Notes: a model not told the origin generated them from the letters alone. Counted from the first letter of the stretch, positions 27,739 through 37,676 are shown. The stretch: 64,000 nucleotides of DNA from Pusillimonas sp. MFBS29 (GCF_020687695.1 NZ_JAJEWL010000001.1:62001-126000); one strand, 5' to 3'. Numbers and translations are program-made.

Positions 27739-30047
27739 AACAGGTTACCGATACTGCGCCGCTGCATGTTGTCCACATTATCTCGGGGTTAGGCCAGGGC
27801 GGGGCGGAAACGGTGTTGTTCCGCCTGGCAACGGCGCCCGGGCAGGCCGGCGTCCGGCATAGCGTCATCTCTATGGGTGACGCCGGCGTGTTTGGCCCAC
27901 GCCTGGTTCAGGCCGGCATTCCGGTTCACACCCTGGACATGAAGACTCCGGTTGGCTTGCTCAAGGGCGCCTGGCGCATGCATGGCTTGTTGCGTTCCTT
28001 GCAGCCCGACGTGGTTCAGACCTGGATGTACCATGCCGACCTGCTGGGCGGTTTGATTGCGCGTATGGCGGGTATCCGCCCGGTTTGCTGGGGGATACGC
28101 AATTCCGGCGCCGACTTGCACAAAAGCAGTTTGTCGGCGCGTGCGTTTTCTTGGCTTTGCGCACGCAGTTCTGCGTTGATACCGGCAGTCATTGTTTCTT
28201 GCGCCGAAAGTGCGGCGCTACGCCATCAGTCATGGGGTTATCGTGCCGACCGCATGCAGGTCATTCCCAATGGTTATGACCTGTCGCGCTGGCAGGCCGA
28301 TGCGCAGGCACGGCAGCAGGTGCGTGCGCAGTGGGGTGTGACCGATGATACGCCGGTGATAGGCAGTGTGGCACGCTGGAACCCGCTGAAGGATCACGAC
28401 AATCTGCTGGCTGCGCTGGCGCTCAGCTTGCGTACCCATCCCGCCGTACGATGTGTGCTGATCGGGCACGGAATGGAAGCCTCCAATCCCGAATTGGCGG
28501 CGTTGCTGAACCGCTACGGCGTTGCGGAGCAGGTTATTTTGCTGGGTCGTCGCGATGACGTGCCCGTACTGATGAATGGGCTGGACATCCATGTGTTGTC
28601 CAGCCGTGCCGAAGGCTTCCCCAACGTGGTGGCCGAGGCGATGGCCAGCGGTGTGGCCTGCGTGGTTACCGACGTGGGTGATGCGGCAATGATGGTCGAT
28701 GATCCGCGCGTGGTGGCACCCGCGCAAAACCCTCAGGCATTAGCTGTCGCGATTGATGGCGTGGTAAGCCTGCTCGGTACCCCCGAACACGATGAGCGAG
28801 TGCGGCGCGGGCGTGAGCGGGTGGGGCGGCTGTTCAGCCTGGATGCCATGGTGCATAACTATCATGAGGTTTGGCGCAGCGTGACTATCCCCAAAAAAGC
28901 CGGCAATCAGAAACGCCTGTTGTTCGTGGTGAACAATCCGGCCTTTTTCCTTTCGCACCGTTTGCCGTTGGCCATCGCGGCCAGAGATGCCGGCTTTGAC
29001 GTGCATGTGGCGACCATGGACGGGCCTTCAGTGCCTGACATCGTGGCTCATGGCCTGGTGCATCATGTGGTTCCGATGTCGCGCAGCGGCAAGAACCCAC
29101 TGGAAGAAATAAAAAGCATCCATGCCTTGTGGCAATTGTTTCGCCGGCTGCAGCCCGACGTCGTGCATGCCGCGACAATCAAACCTGTGCTGTACGGGGG
29201 AATAGCGGCAAGGCTGGCAGGTGTGCCTGGTTATCTTGCCGCCGTCTCGGGCCTGGGTTTCATTTTTACCCGGCCTGCGCAGCGGTTTGATTTTTTGCGC
29301 TTGGCCGCGACGACGCTCTACCGGCTGGCACTGGGCCATCGCAACAGCCGCGTAATTTTTCAGAACGGCAATGATCGTGATGTCTTGCGCAAGGCTGGTG
29401 TGGTGCGGTCGGAGCAAGTGGTGATGATACGAGGCTCGGGTGCTGATCTGGATGTGTTCCGGTTTATGCCCGAGCCCGACGGGCCGCCCATTGCCATTAT
29501 GGCAGCACGTTTGTTGACCGACAAAGGTGTGCTGGAGTTTGTCGAGGCCGCGCGCATGACTGCAAATGACCCGAGCGGGCTGCGCTGGCAGCTGGTGGGC
29601 AGCCCCGATCCGGGCAATCCGGCCAGCATTACGTCAGATCAGCTCGAGCAGTGGAAGAGGGATGGCCTGGTGAAGTGTCTGGGGGAACGCACGGATGTGG
29701 CCAGGCTTTATCAGCAAGCCCATATCGTGGTGCTGCCGTCTTATCGCGAAGGCTTGCCGAAGTCACTGGTCGAGGCGGCCGCTTGCGGGCGTGCCGTGAT
29801 CACGACCGATGTGCCTGGTTGCCGCGATGCCATTACGCCTGACGTTACGGGTCTGCTTGTACCGGTGCGCGATGCGCGTGCATTGGCCGACGCGGTGGTC
29901 TCCCTGGCGCACGATGATGCCCGCCGTCAGGCCATGGGCCGCGCCGGTCGCGAGCTGGCTGAAAGCGAGTTCGATATCAACAAGGTTGCCCAGATGCATC
30001 TGGACCTCTATGTTCAGCTTTCGGGGCAGGGCAGGCAGCCGGCATAA
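27735..30047 (+). CDS. Two-domain fused glycosyltransferase (GT4-GT4)
   Basis: A single 770-residue frame containing two complete GT4 enzymes. Domain 1 (about residues 1-385) has HIISGLGQGGAETVLFRLA, VARWNPLKDHDNLLAALA and SSRAEGFPNVVAEAMASG. Domain 2 (from about residue 392) begins KRLLFVVNNPAFFLSHRLPL, as free-standing relatives do, and has AARLLTDKGVLEFVEAA and PSYREGLPKSLVEAAACG. No stop or frameshift separates them. The ATG at 27735 overlaps the preceding stop. Two successive sugar additions by one polypeptide are plausible. A 6-bp hairpin at 30038-30054 spans the stop without a T tract. Confidence 0.9.
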   Translation: MKQVTDTAPLHVVHIISGLGQGGAETVLFRLATAPGQAGVRHSVISMGDAGVFGPRLVQAGIPVHTLDMKTPVGLLKGAWRMHGLLRSLQPDVVQTWMYHADLLGGLIARMAGIRPVCWGIRNSGADLHKSSLSARAFSWLCARSSALIPAVIVSCAESAALRHQSWGYRADRMQVIPNGYDLSRWQADAQARQQVRAQWGVTDDTPVIGSVARWNPLKDHDNLLAALALSLRTHPAVRCVLIGHGMEASNPELAALLNRYGVAEQVILLGRRDDVPVLMNGLDIHVLSSRAEGFPNVVAEAMASGVACVVTDVGDAAMMVDDPRVVAPAQNPQALAVAIDGVVSLLGTPEHDERVRRGRERVGRLFSLDAMVHNYHEVWRSVTIPKKAGNQKRLLFVVNNPAFFLSHRLPLAIAARDAGFDVHVATMDGPSVPDIVAHGLVHHVVPMSRSGKNPLEEIKSIHALWQLFRRLQPDVVHAATIKPVLYGGIAARLAGVPGYLAAVSGLGFIFTRPAQRFDFLRLAATTLYRLALGHRNSRVIFQNGNDRDVLRKAGVVRSEQVVMIRGSGADLDVFRFMPEPDGPPIAIMAARLLTDKGVLEFVEAARMTANDPSGLRWQLVGSPDPGNPASITSDQLEQWKRDGLVKCLGERTDVARLYQQAHIVVLPSYREGLPKSLVEAAACGRAVITTDVPGCRDAITPDVTGLLVPVRDARALADAVVSLAHDDARRQAMGRAGRELAESEFDINKVAQMHLDLYVQLSGQGRQPA

Positions 30048-30075
30048 AGCCGGCCCCTTCTGAAATCGACCTGGC

Positions 30076-31467
30076 TTAAAACGGCAGTGAAAGGTCGGGG
30101 TCGAGCGCGATGAGTGCCTGACGAAACTCTTCCTTGATGCGTTCGATGTCTTGCTCTGTGTCGCCTTCGAAGCGCAGCACAACAACCGGTGTGGTATTGG
30201 AGGCACGTGCCAGGCCGAAGCCGTCGGCATACTCGGCGCGTACGCCGTCTATGGTGCTGATGCTGGTTGCCGTGGGGAATTTGCCGTCTTGCTGCAAGCG
30301 GGCGACCAGGGCATGGGGCTGCCCTTCCGCCATGTTCAGCTTGATTTCCGGTGTGGAGATGTCTTTGGGCAGCTCTTCAAGTATTGCCGAGGCGTCTTCG
30401 TGTGCGGACACTATTTCAAGCAACCGTGCGCCGGCATACAGGCCGTCGTCAAAGCCGTACCAGCGCTCTTTGAAGAATATGTGCCCGCTCATTTCTCCGG
30501 CGAGCGGTGCGCCTGTTTCAGCCAGTTTTGCCTTGATCAAAGAGTGTCCTGTTTGCCACATCTGTGGCTTGCCGCCCGCATGCTTGATGGCTCGGGCCAC
30601 ATGGCGGCTGCACTTGACGTCAAAGATGATGGTGGAGCCGGGTACACGCTGCAGTACATCCTGGGCGAACAGGATGAGCTGGCGATCGGGCCAGATAATT
30701 TCACCCGATTTGGTGACGACACCGAGGCGGTCGGCATCGCCGTCGAATGCCAGACCCAGTTCGCAATCGCTGGTCTGGACGTGATGGATGAGATCCTGAA
30801 GGTTGGCCGGATCAGCCGGATCGGGATGATGATTCGGAAAGCTGCCATCTACCTGGCAATACAATTCGTCGACCGAGCAGCCCAGGGCCTGGTACAGCTT
30901 CGAGGCCACCACGCCACCCACGCCATTGCCGCAGTCGATGGCAATTTTCATGGGGCGCTGCGGCAGGACTGTGCTGCTGATTTCGTTTACATAAGCGTCG
31001 AGCAGGTCGAGCCTGGTGCTGCTGCCTTGCTCGATGCCGTCTGTGGGATCGAGTGCAGTCATCATCTGGCCCAGCTTCTGAATGTCGGCACCGTGCAGTG
31101 TGCGACCGGCCATCATGATCTTGAAGCCGTTGTAGTTCGACGGGTTGTGGCTGCCGGTAATGGCAACAGCCGAACCGGTGTGCTGGGTGTAAGCGCCGTA
31201 GTAGACGACCGGTGTTGGAACCATGCCCAGGTCTATGGTGTTGATGCCGCCCTGATTAAGCCCATGTTGCAGGGCCTGTGCCAGCTCGGGGCTGCTCAGT
31301 CGGCCATCGTAGCCCACGACCAGTGTGTTGACGGATTCGGCACGGGCTTGCTGGGCAAGGGCCAGGCCCAGCAGGCGGGCAAATTCGGCATTGAGCTGCT
31401 CGGGTACGGTACCGCGGATATCGTAGGCTTTGAAAACGTCTGCAGGCAGGTTAACGGTGTTCGTCAC
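30076..31467 (-). CDS. algC: Phosphomannomutase/phosphoglucomutase
   Basis: A 463-residue alpha-D-phosphohexomutase that interconverts hexose 6- and 1-phosphates for nucleotide-sugar supply. The phosphoserine loop is AITGSHNPSNYNGFK, the metal loop AFDGDADRLGVV and the sugar loop AGEMSGHIFF. It is convergent with the glycosyltransferase fusion (28 bp gap) and closes the polysaccharide region, though it is not in the same transcript. AlgC/ManB-type bifunctionality is assumed from family membership. Confidence 0.92.
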   Translation of the reverse strand: MTNTVNLPADVFKAYDIRGTVPEQLNAEFARLLGLALAQQARAESVNTLVVGYDGRLSSPELAQALQHGLNQGGINTIDLGMVPTPVVYYGAYTQHTGSAVAITGSHNPSNYNGFKIMMAGRTLHGADIQKLGQMMTALDPTDGIEQGSSTRLDLLDAYVNEISSTVLPQRPMKIAIDCGNGVGGVVASKLYQALGCSVDELYCQVDGSFPNHHPDPADPANLQDLIHHVQTSDCELGLAFDGDADRLGVVTKSGEIIWPDRQLILFAQDVLQRVPGSTIIFDVKCSRHVARAIKHAGGKPQMWQTGHSLIKAKLAETGAPLAGEMSGHIFFKERWYGFDDGLYAGARLLEIVSAHEDASAILEELPKDISTPEIKLNMAEGQPHALVARLQQDGKFPTATSISTIDGVRAEYADGFGLARASNTTPVVVLRFEGDTEQDIERIKEEFRQALIALDPDLSLPF

Positions 31468-31709
31468 AAGACTTCCTTAACTTGGTGTGGGCACAGAAGG
31501 GAGGCTGGGCACCATGAGCACGCCGTGCAATGGCGGGTTTTCAGCAATCCTCCAACCGTGATTATCCCGATTCCCGGGGGGATCGTCCAATGGGCGGATT
31601 CAGCTCGTTTGCAGGCGCTTCAGAGTGTATCCGCATGCTTGGCTGGCTGCTCGCCAATTGCCTTAAAATATCCCCCGAGTATGTTTATTTTGCATAAAAG
31701 AAGGCAAGC

Positions 31710-33140
31710 ATGAATCGTATTGAGGAACTGGTCCAGATAGTAGGTCAACAGCATGTCCTGACAGGTGCGGATACCGAGTCCTATACGCTAGATTGGCGTG
31801 GCCGCTACAGCGGCTCGGCTCTGGCTGTCGTACGGCCGGGTTCGGTCGACGAAGTTGCTCAAATCATGCGCTGGTGCAACAGCAATCGGGTTCCCGTCGT
31901 GCCGCAAGGCGGCAATACCGGCCTGTGTGGTGGCGCAACCCCTGATAACAGCGGCAGTGCCATCGTGTTGTCGCTGACCCGTCTGAATGCGGTGCGCAGT
32001 ATCGATACCGATAACGACACCATGGTCGTGGAAGCGGGCTGCATACTGCAGGCCGTGCAGCAGGCGGCGCGCGACGCTGATCGCTTGTTTCCCCTTAGCC
32101 TGGCCGCAGAAGGCAGCTGCACGTTGGGCGGTAACCTGGCAACCAATGCGGGCGGCACACAAGTGCTGCGTTATGGCAATGCCCGCGACCTGGTGCTGGG
32201 TCTTGAGGTCGTGACGCCGCAAGGCGAGATCTGGCACGGGCTGCGAGGCTTGCGCAAAGACAACACCGGCTACGATCTGCGCAATCTGTACATGGGCAGC
32301 GAGGGTACGCTGGGCATCATTACGGCTGCCACGCTCAAGCTTTTTCCTTTGCCGGTCGCTCAGTGCACCGCCTTGCTGGCGCTGGAATCGGTCGATGATG
32401 CGGTCAAGGTTCTGTCGGCGGCACGCAAGGGCTTTGGCGCGGCACTGACGGGGTTCGAGCTGATCGCCGGTAATTGCCTGCAGGGTGTTGTGACGTGTTA
32501 TCCGCAGCAGCGTATTCCGTTTGAAGGCCCGTCAGCTGATATGCCCTGGTATGCCTTGCTGGAGCTGTCTGACAGTGAAAGTGCAGAGCATGCCCGCGAA
32601 CGCTTCGAAACGGTGGTGGGCGAAACCATAGAGGACGGGCTTGTGGCTGATGCCGTCATTGCCGAGAACATTACGCAAAGCAAGGCGTTGTGGCACTTGC
32701 GTGAAAGCATACCGCTGGCCGAAAAAGCATTCGGTAAAAGCATCAAGCACGATGTTTCGATACCGGTTTCCCTGATTGCCGAGTTCGTAAATACCACGAA
32801 CGTGGCGCTGCAGGCCAGTTTCCCTGGCATCGAGAACGTTACCTTCGGGCACCTGGGTGATGGCAACCTGCATTACAACGTGGCCCGCGGGCAGGCATTT
32901 ACCGAAGAAGAGTTGCTGGCGCGGCAGGCTGATATTTACGAACTGGTGCATGAAAGCGTGCACAAGTTCCACGGATCCATCAGTGCCGAGCATGGTGTGG
33001 GGCAGCTTAAGCGCGATGTTCTGCCCCGTTATAAAGACCCCGTCGAGATTGCCTTGATGCACAGCATCAAGCAGGCGCTTGATCCGCTGGGCATCATGAA
33101 TCCTGGCAAGGTATTGGTTGCGTCAAACCCTGGCGGGTAG
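31710..33140 (+). CDS. FAD-binding oxidoreductase, GlcD/D-2-hydroxyacid dehydrogenase type
   Basis: A 476-residue VAO/PCMH-family flavoprotein. The FAD-binding half shows VVPQGGNTGLCGGATP and GCTLGGN-like GSCTLGGNLATNAGG; the C-terminal FAD-oxidase domain has FGHLGDGNLHYNV and ISAEHGVGQLKR, the metal-ligand region of D-lactate and D-2-hydroxyglutarate dehydrogenases. It probably oxidises a D-2-hydroxy acid. The 242-bp divergent region upstream of it and of algC holds no gene. Its 3' end overlaps the convergent fahA by 18 bp. Confidence 0.88.
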   Translation: MNRIEELVQIVGQQHVLTGADTESYTLDWRGRYSGSALAVVRPGSVDEVAQIMRWCNSNRVPVVPQGGNTGLCGGATPDNSGSAIVLSLTRLNAVRSIDTDNDTMVVEAGCILQAVQQAARDADRLFPLSLAAEGSCTLGGNLATNAGGTQVLRYGNARDLVLGLEVVTPQGEIWHGLRGLRKDNTGYDLRNLYMGSEGTLGIITAATLKLFPLPVAQCTALLALESVDDAVKVLSAARKGFGAALTGFELIAGNCLQGVVTCYPQQRIPFEGPSADMPWYALLELSDSESAEHARERFETVVGETIEDGLVADAVIAENITQSKALWHLRESIPLAEKAFGKSIKHDVSIPVSLIAEFVNTTNVALQASFPGIENVTFGHLGDGNLHYNVARGQAFTEEELLARQADIYELVHESVHKFHGSISAEHGVGQLKRDVLPRYKDPVEIALMHSIKQALDPLGIMNPGKVLVASNPGG

Positions 33141-34439
33141 CACAGTGCCTGAGGCTTGCCCCAGGCTGATGGTTGGATAGCCATCTTTGTGGCATGCCGC
33201 AAGCAGGATGACTTCATCGTAATCCTGCAGGAACAGGCGTTCTTCGCCCCAGGGCAGTTTTACGGCCTGTTTGCCGCCCTGGTTCAATTCCAGCAAAGAG
33301 CCTTCCTGACCCTGATCGGGGCCGGATAGCGTGCCGGTACCCAGCAGGTCGCCGGCCTGGAGGTTGCAGCCGTTAACCGTGTGATGGGCCAGCAACTGGG
33401 CAATATTCCAGTAAGCTTCCTTGAAATTCGACGTCGAGAGCAATGCGGGTTCGGCCTGAGCCGCGCGCGAAGTCTGCGTGCTCAGGAAAACCTGCAAGTC
33501 TATGTCGAAGGCGCCGTATTCCTGGTTTTGCGCCGAACTGAGATAAGGCAGCGGCTGCGGGTCGTTCGCGTCGCGTTCGAAGGGGATGCGGAACGGCGCC
33601 AGTGCTTCCAGTGTGACGATCCAGGGTGAAATGGTGCTGGCAAAGTTCTTGGCCAGAAAAGGGCCCAGGGGCTGGTATTCCCAGGCCTGCAGGTCTCGGG
33701 CCGACCAGTCATTCAAAATACACAGACCGAACACGTGTGCATCGGCGTCGTCGAGCGCAATGCGCTCACCTTGCGCGTTGCCCTGGCCCACGAATATGCC
33801 CAGCTCGAGTTCGTAATCAAGGCGCTGGCAGGGGCCGAAGCCGGGCGTACCGCCTTCGGATGCAGGCCGGGTCTGGCCTACAGGGCGGGGGAAGGAATGG
33901 CCTGTTGCCTGGATGCTGGAAGCGCGTCCGTGATAGCCGATGGGTATCCACTTGTAGTTGGGCAGCAGCGGATTGTCGGGGCGAAATTGCTTGCCCACGG
34001 CAGTTGCATGATGGGCCGAGATGTAGAAGTCGGTGTAGTCGCCTATGCGGGCCGGCAAGCCCATTTCGACCTGGTCGGCACCGACAAGCAGAGGTTCGAG
34101 CACGGCCTGCTGTGCTGACCCTTGACGCAATGCCCGTGACAGCGCCAGACGCAAGGCGGACCAGTGTGGCTGGCCCAGGCCCATCAGGGCGTTCAGGGAG
34201 TCGCCCTGGCAGGCCTCCAGGGCTTGCGCAGCCTGACCGGTGAAGGGCTGTACCCCTGCCAGGGCAGCCAGATCGAGTACCTGGTTGCCGATGGCGATAC
34301 CGGGGCGGAAGTTCGGGCTGCCTTGTGGACGAAACACCCCGAAAGGCAGGTTCTGTATGGGGAAACCGTTATCGGGCACGTTGGCCGAAACCACCCAGCT
34401 TTGCATTGAGGGATCGTGGGTTTCGTTAAGGTAAGACAT
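33123..34439 (-). CDS. fahA: Fumarylacetoacetase
   Basis: A 438-residue fumarylacetoacetate hydrolase, which cleaves fumarylacetoacetate to fumarate and acetoacetate, the last step of homogentisate catabolism. It has the FAH N-terminal domain (GFPIQNLPFGVFR) and the catalytic domain with YKWIPIGYHGRASSI, DYELELGIFVGQGN and NDWSARDLQAWEY. It is the last gene of the minus-strand homogentisate operon, 20 bp after hmgA. Confidence 0.97.
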   Translation of the reverse strand: MSYLNETHDPSMQSWVVSANVPDNGFPIQNLPFGVFRPQGSPNFRPGIAIGNQVLDLAALAGVQPFTGQAAQALEACQGDSLNALMGLGQPHWSALRLALSRALRQGSAQQAVLEPLLVGADQVEMGLPARIGDYTDFYISAHHATAVGKQFRPDNPLLPNYKWIPIGYHGRASSIQATGHSFPRPVGQTRPASEGGTPGFGPCQRLDYELELGIFVGQGNAQGERIALDDADAHVFGLCILNDWSARDLQAWEYQPLGPFLAKNFASTISPWIVTLEALAPFRIPFERDANDPQPLPYLSSAQNQEYGAFDIDLQVFLSTQTSRAAQAEPALLSTSNFKEAYWNIAQLLAHHTVNGCNLQAGDLLGTGTLSGPDQGQEGSLLELNQGGKQAVKLPWGEERLFLQDYDEVILLAACHKDGYPTISLGQASGTVLPARV

Positions 34440-34459
34440 CGTTGGTTTTGGTCCTTGCT

Positions 34460-35761
34460 TTAAGGTTTGTTCGGATCGAAGTGCTTTTTCAGGCCTGCCC
34501 AGGCATCGTCGTAACCGCTTTGCAGTGTGGCCGACGACATGGCGGCATCGGTGGGCCGAATGATGCGCCGGGTTTCAAACATGAAGGCCATGGTGTCACG
34601 AATATAGTCTGGCTGGCTCAGATCGGCGACCGATGCTTTTTCAAAGGTTTGTGCGTCGGGCCCATGCGGCGTCATGCAATTGTGCAAACTGGAACCGCCC
34701 GGCGAAAACCCGTCTGCCTTGGCATCGTACACCCCCTGGATCAAACCCATGAACTCGCCGGCGATGTTGCGGTGGAACCAGGGTGGGCGGAAGGTGTCTT
34801 GCATGGCCAGGATGCGCGGCGGGAAAATGGCGAAATCGAGGTTTGCCGCACCCGGGGTATCGGATGGTGAAGTCAGAACCGTGAAGATGCAAGGGTCCGG
34901 GTGGTCGTAGCTGATGGAGCCTATGGTATTGAAGCGGCGCAGGTCATATTTGTATGGCGCGTTGGTGCCTTGCCAGGCCACGACATCCAGCGGCGAGTGA
35001 GACAGCATGGTGCGCCACATGCCGCCCGTGAATTTGGCAATCAGCTCGAATTCGCCTTCAATGTCTTCATACCAGGCGACGGGTATCTGAAAGTCGCGTG
35101 CATTGGCCAGACCGTTCGAACCGATGGGCCCCAGCTCGGGCAGCCGCAAGGCGGCACCGTAGTTTTCCAGCATGTAGCCGCGTGCCGTTCCATCAGGCAG
35201 CTCTGCGCGAAACCGTACACCCCGCGGAATAACGGCTATTTCGCAAGGCTCCAGGTCAATCAGGCCAAGTTCCGTGGCCAGGCGCAGGCGGCCTTCCTGG
35301 GGCACGATGAGCATTTCGCCGTCGGCGTTATAGAAGACACGGTTTTGCATGGACTGGTTGGCGACATACAAATTGATGCTGACGCCGCTTAGGTCATCAC
35401 TGTGACCGTTGCCGGCCCATGTGTGCATGCCGTCGATGAAGTCGGTGGCGGCCTCGGGCATGGGCAGCGGGTTCCAGCGCAGGCGATTGGGGCTGACGGG
35501 CCCTTGTCCGAACTGGCTGGACCAGCCCTTTGCGCCCTGATAGGGCTCAAAGGCCTTTTGCACGGCGGCCGGGCGTATACGGTATAGCCACGAGCGGCGA
35601 TTTTCGGCGCGTGGCACGGTGAAGGCGGTACCGGAAAGCTGTTCGGCATACAGGCCATACGGGCAGACCTGTGGCGAGTTGCGCCCGACGGGCAGGGCGC
35701 CGGGCAGCGCTTCGGTGGCGCAGCTGTTGCCAAAGCCCGATTGGTAGGTGAGCGTGGTCAT
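34460..35761 (-). CDS. hmgA: Homogentisate 1,2-dioxygenase
   Basis: A 433-residue ring-cleaving Fe(II) dioxygenase that converts homogentisate to maleylacetoacetate. Typical segments are [34 protein letters not shown] and the iron-ligand region [20 protein letters not shown], followed by [14 protein letters not shown]. It lies between the DUF2783 gene and fahA with 21- and 20-bp gaps. Maleylacetoacetate isomerase is not encoded nearby. Confidence 0.97.
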   Translation of the reverse strand: MTTLTYQSGFGNSCATEALPGALPVGRNSPQVCPYGLYAEQLSGTAFTVPRAENRRSWLYRIRPAAVQKAFEPYQGAKGWSSQFGQGPVSPNRLRWNPLPMPEAATDFIDGMHTWAGNGHSDDLSGVSINLYVANQSMQNRVFYNADGEMLIVPQEGRLRLATELGLIDLEPCEIAVIPRGVRFRAELPDGTARGYMLENYGAALRLPELGPIGSNGLANARDFQIPVAWYEDIEGEFELIAKFTGGMWRTMLSHSPLDVVAWQGTNAPYKYDLRRFNTIGSISYDHPDPCIFTVLTSPSDTPGAANLDFAIFPPRILAMQDTFRPPWFHRNIAGEFMGLIQGVYDAKADGFSPGGSSLHNCMTPHGPDAQTFEKASVADLSQPDYIRDTMAFMFETRRIIRPTDAAMSSATLQSGYDDAWAGLKKHFDPNKP

Positions 35762-35782
35762 GTTGCGGATTTCCTGAAGTAG

Positions 35783-35983
35783 TTAGGGCTCGACGGTGGC
35801 GCGAGCCTGGGAAAAGGCCTGGCTTACGACTTCGAGATCGCCAATATGATTCGACAGCAGCAGTACCAGCGCTGCATTCATGGCGTGGCTCTGCTCAAGA
35901 CTGAGGTCGCGATGCGCCTCGATCAGACGTTCGTAAAAGTCGTCGGGTGACGGGAATTGTGATTGGGTGTTCAAGTGACTCAT
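35783..35983 (-). CDS. DUF2783 small protein
   Basis: A 66-residue acidic protein of unknown function. The sequence pattern (PSPDDFYERLIEAHRDLS and ALVLLLSNHIGDLEVV) fits DUF2783, which in Burkholderiales is regularly found next to flavin-dependent hydroxylases. It has no membrane segment or metal motif. The ATG overlaps the stop of the hydroxylase gene by 4 bp, so the two are translationally coupled and may form a functional pair. Confidence 0.8.
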   Translation of the reverse strand: MSHLNTQSQFPSPDDFYERLIEAHRDLSLEQSHAMNAALVLLLSNHIGDLEVVSQAFSQARATVEP

Positions 35984-37650
35984 GGTGTCTCCTGGCCGCA
36001 GGCGCGTCGCAGGGCGGCTGCAATGCGTGTTGCATCGGGTTTGCGCCAGCGGGCGGCGATATGCTGGTCGGGCCGGATGAGGTAGCAGGCGCCCTCGAGC
36101 GCGTCATAGCGGCGCGCAAGCGTCATTTGGTGGTCTTGTACCCAGGCGGTATTGGCCGGTGCCCTGAGCGCCAGTCCGGGCGCAAGCACGAGTATCACCT
36201 TGAGCCGGGGTTCCTTTTCCTGCAACCGCGCCAGGTCTTGCAGCACGCTGTCGTCGGGCAGCTTGTCGTTGCAGAACACGGCCGCAGTGAACTCGTTGGC
36301 AAGCCGGCCCAGCCACCAGTCTTTTTGTCCGTCTACTGTAACGGGGCCGTCCGGAGCGACCGAACCGGGCAGCAGGTCTGTGGTGAAAGCATCGCTGTCT
36401 GCGGTGTTCAGGCTGGATCCGACGTAGGCAGTGGGGGTCGACAGGCGCCCGCTATTGACCAGCTTGCGGGCGAAATCGTGATGCTTGGCCAGCTTCAGGA
36501 CCGTGTTGCGGAACAACAGGCTCATCTCGCTTTTGGGTGTGATGAAATCAGTGGAGCGCGACGAGTTCAGAATGTTTTCGTCTGCGGCCAGTTCGCGTTC
36601 GACTGCGTAGCTGTCGAGCAGCGCTTCGGGCGCGCTCCCTTGAGCCACCAGGGCCAGCTTCCAGCCCAGGTTGTCTATGTCCTGAACACCGCTGTTGGCG
36701 CCGCGTGCACCGAAAGGCGATACCCGATGCGCCGCATCGCCGGCAAAGAGTATGCGTTGATGCCGGAATTGGTCCATGCGTTCGCAGGCAAAGGTATAGA
36801 TGCTGACCCATTCGAGTTCGAACTCTGCCTTGGGACCCAGCAGTGCACGTATGCGCGGTATGACATTTTCGGGTTTGACCTCTTCGACCGGATCGGCATC
36901 CCAGCCCAGCTGAAAGTCTATGCGCCATACGTTGTCGGGCTGGCTGTGCAACAGAACCGATAGTCCCGGATGAAACGGCGGATCGAACCAGAACCAGCGC
37001 TCTGTGGGATAGTCGGCCTGCATGCGCACGTCGGCAATAAGGAAGCGGTCGCGAAAGCTGCGCCCGTGACTTTCCTGGCCCAGCATTTTTCGCAGGGGTG
37101 AACGGGCGCCGTCGCAAGCGACCAGCCAGTCGGCCGTGAGCGTATAAGAGCCGTTCGGGGACTCGACCGTGACGTTTACGCCGTTGGGCAGTGACTCGAT
37201 AGCGGCGGCCTTGTGTTTCCAGCGCAGCTCAATATCGGGGTGGCCGGCCACCTGCTCGTACAGGAAGCCTTCGCAATAATATTGCTGCAGATTGATGAAG
37301 GCCGGCCGCCTGTGACCCTGTTCGGGCAGCAGGTCGAAGCGCCAGACTTCTTCATCCTGAAAGTAAACCCGCCCGACGTTCCAGGAAATGCCCTTTTTGA
37401 CCATGCGTTCGCCTATGCCCAGCCTGTCCCAGATATCCAGGGTACGCTTGGCGAAGCAGATGGCGCGCGATCCGGTGGACAGGCGGTAATCGTCGTCGAT
37501 GATCAGGACCTTCAGGCCACGCTGCGCCAGGTCCAGCGCCATGGACAGGCCCACGGGCCCGGCGCCGACGACCAGAACAGGGTGATGCTTGTGGCTTTGC
37601 TCTGCCGGCTGATGGTCGAACTCCAGAGCTTGATAATTGATGTCTCCCAC
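35980..37650 (-). CDS. FAD-dependent aromatic hydroxylase (PheA/TfdB/MhpA type)
   Basis: A 556-residue class A flavoprotein monooxygenase. The FAD motif VVGAGPVGLSMALDLA, the DG motif WLVACDGARSPLRKMLG and the GD motif ILFAGDAAHRVSPFGARG are all present, with a C-terminal thioredoxin-like domain. A GTG start at 37650 with AGGAG 7 nt upstream was chosen over an in-frame start that lacks a good ribosome site. Its position ahead of hmgA-fahA suggests it makes homogentisate or a precursor, for example by ring hydroxylation of 3-hydroxyphenylacetate; the substrate is not established. Confidence 0.87.
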   Translation of the reverse strand: MGDINYQALEFDHQPAEQSHKHHPVLVVGAGPVGLSMALDLAQRGLKVLIIDDDYRLSTGSRAICFAKRTLDIWDRLGIGERMVKKGISWNVGRVYFQDEEVWRFDLLPEQGHRRPAFINLQQYYCEGFLYEQVAGHPDIELRWKHKAAAIESLPNGVNVTVESPNGSYTLTADWLVACDGARSPLRKMLGQESHGRSFRDRFLIADVRMQADYPTERWFWFDPPFHPGLSVLLHSQPDNVWRIDFQLGWDADPVEEVKPENVIPRIRALLGPKAEFELEWVSIYTFACERMDQFRHQRILFAGDAAHRVSPFGARGANSGVQDIDNLGWKLALVAQGSAPEALLDSYAVERELAADENILNSSRSTDFITPKSEMSLLFRNTVLKLAKHHDFARKLVNSGRLSTPTAYVGSSLNTADSDAFTTDLLPGSVAPDGPVTVDGQKDWWLGRLANEFTAAVFCNDKLPDDSVLQDLARLQEKEPRLKVILVLAPGLALRAPANTAWVQDHQMTLARRYDALEGACYLIRPDQHIAARWRKPDATRIAAALRRACGQETP

Positions 37651-37676
37651 ACCTGTGCTCCTTGTTTGTTCTGACC

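Noticed and set aside
30151-31713. 520-codon open frame on the plus strand opposite algC
   Set aside because: Antisense shadow of a clear phosphohexomutase; no family features.
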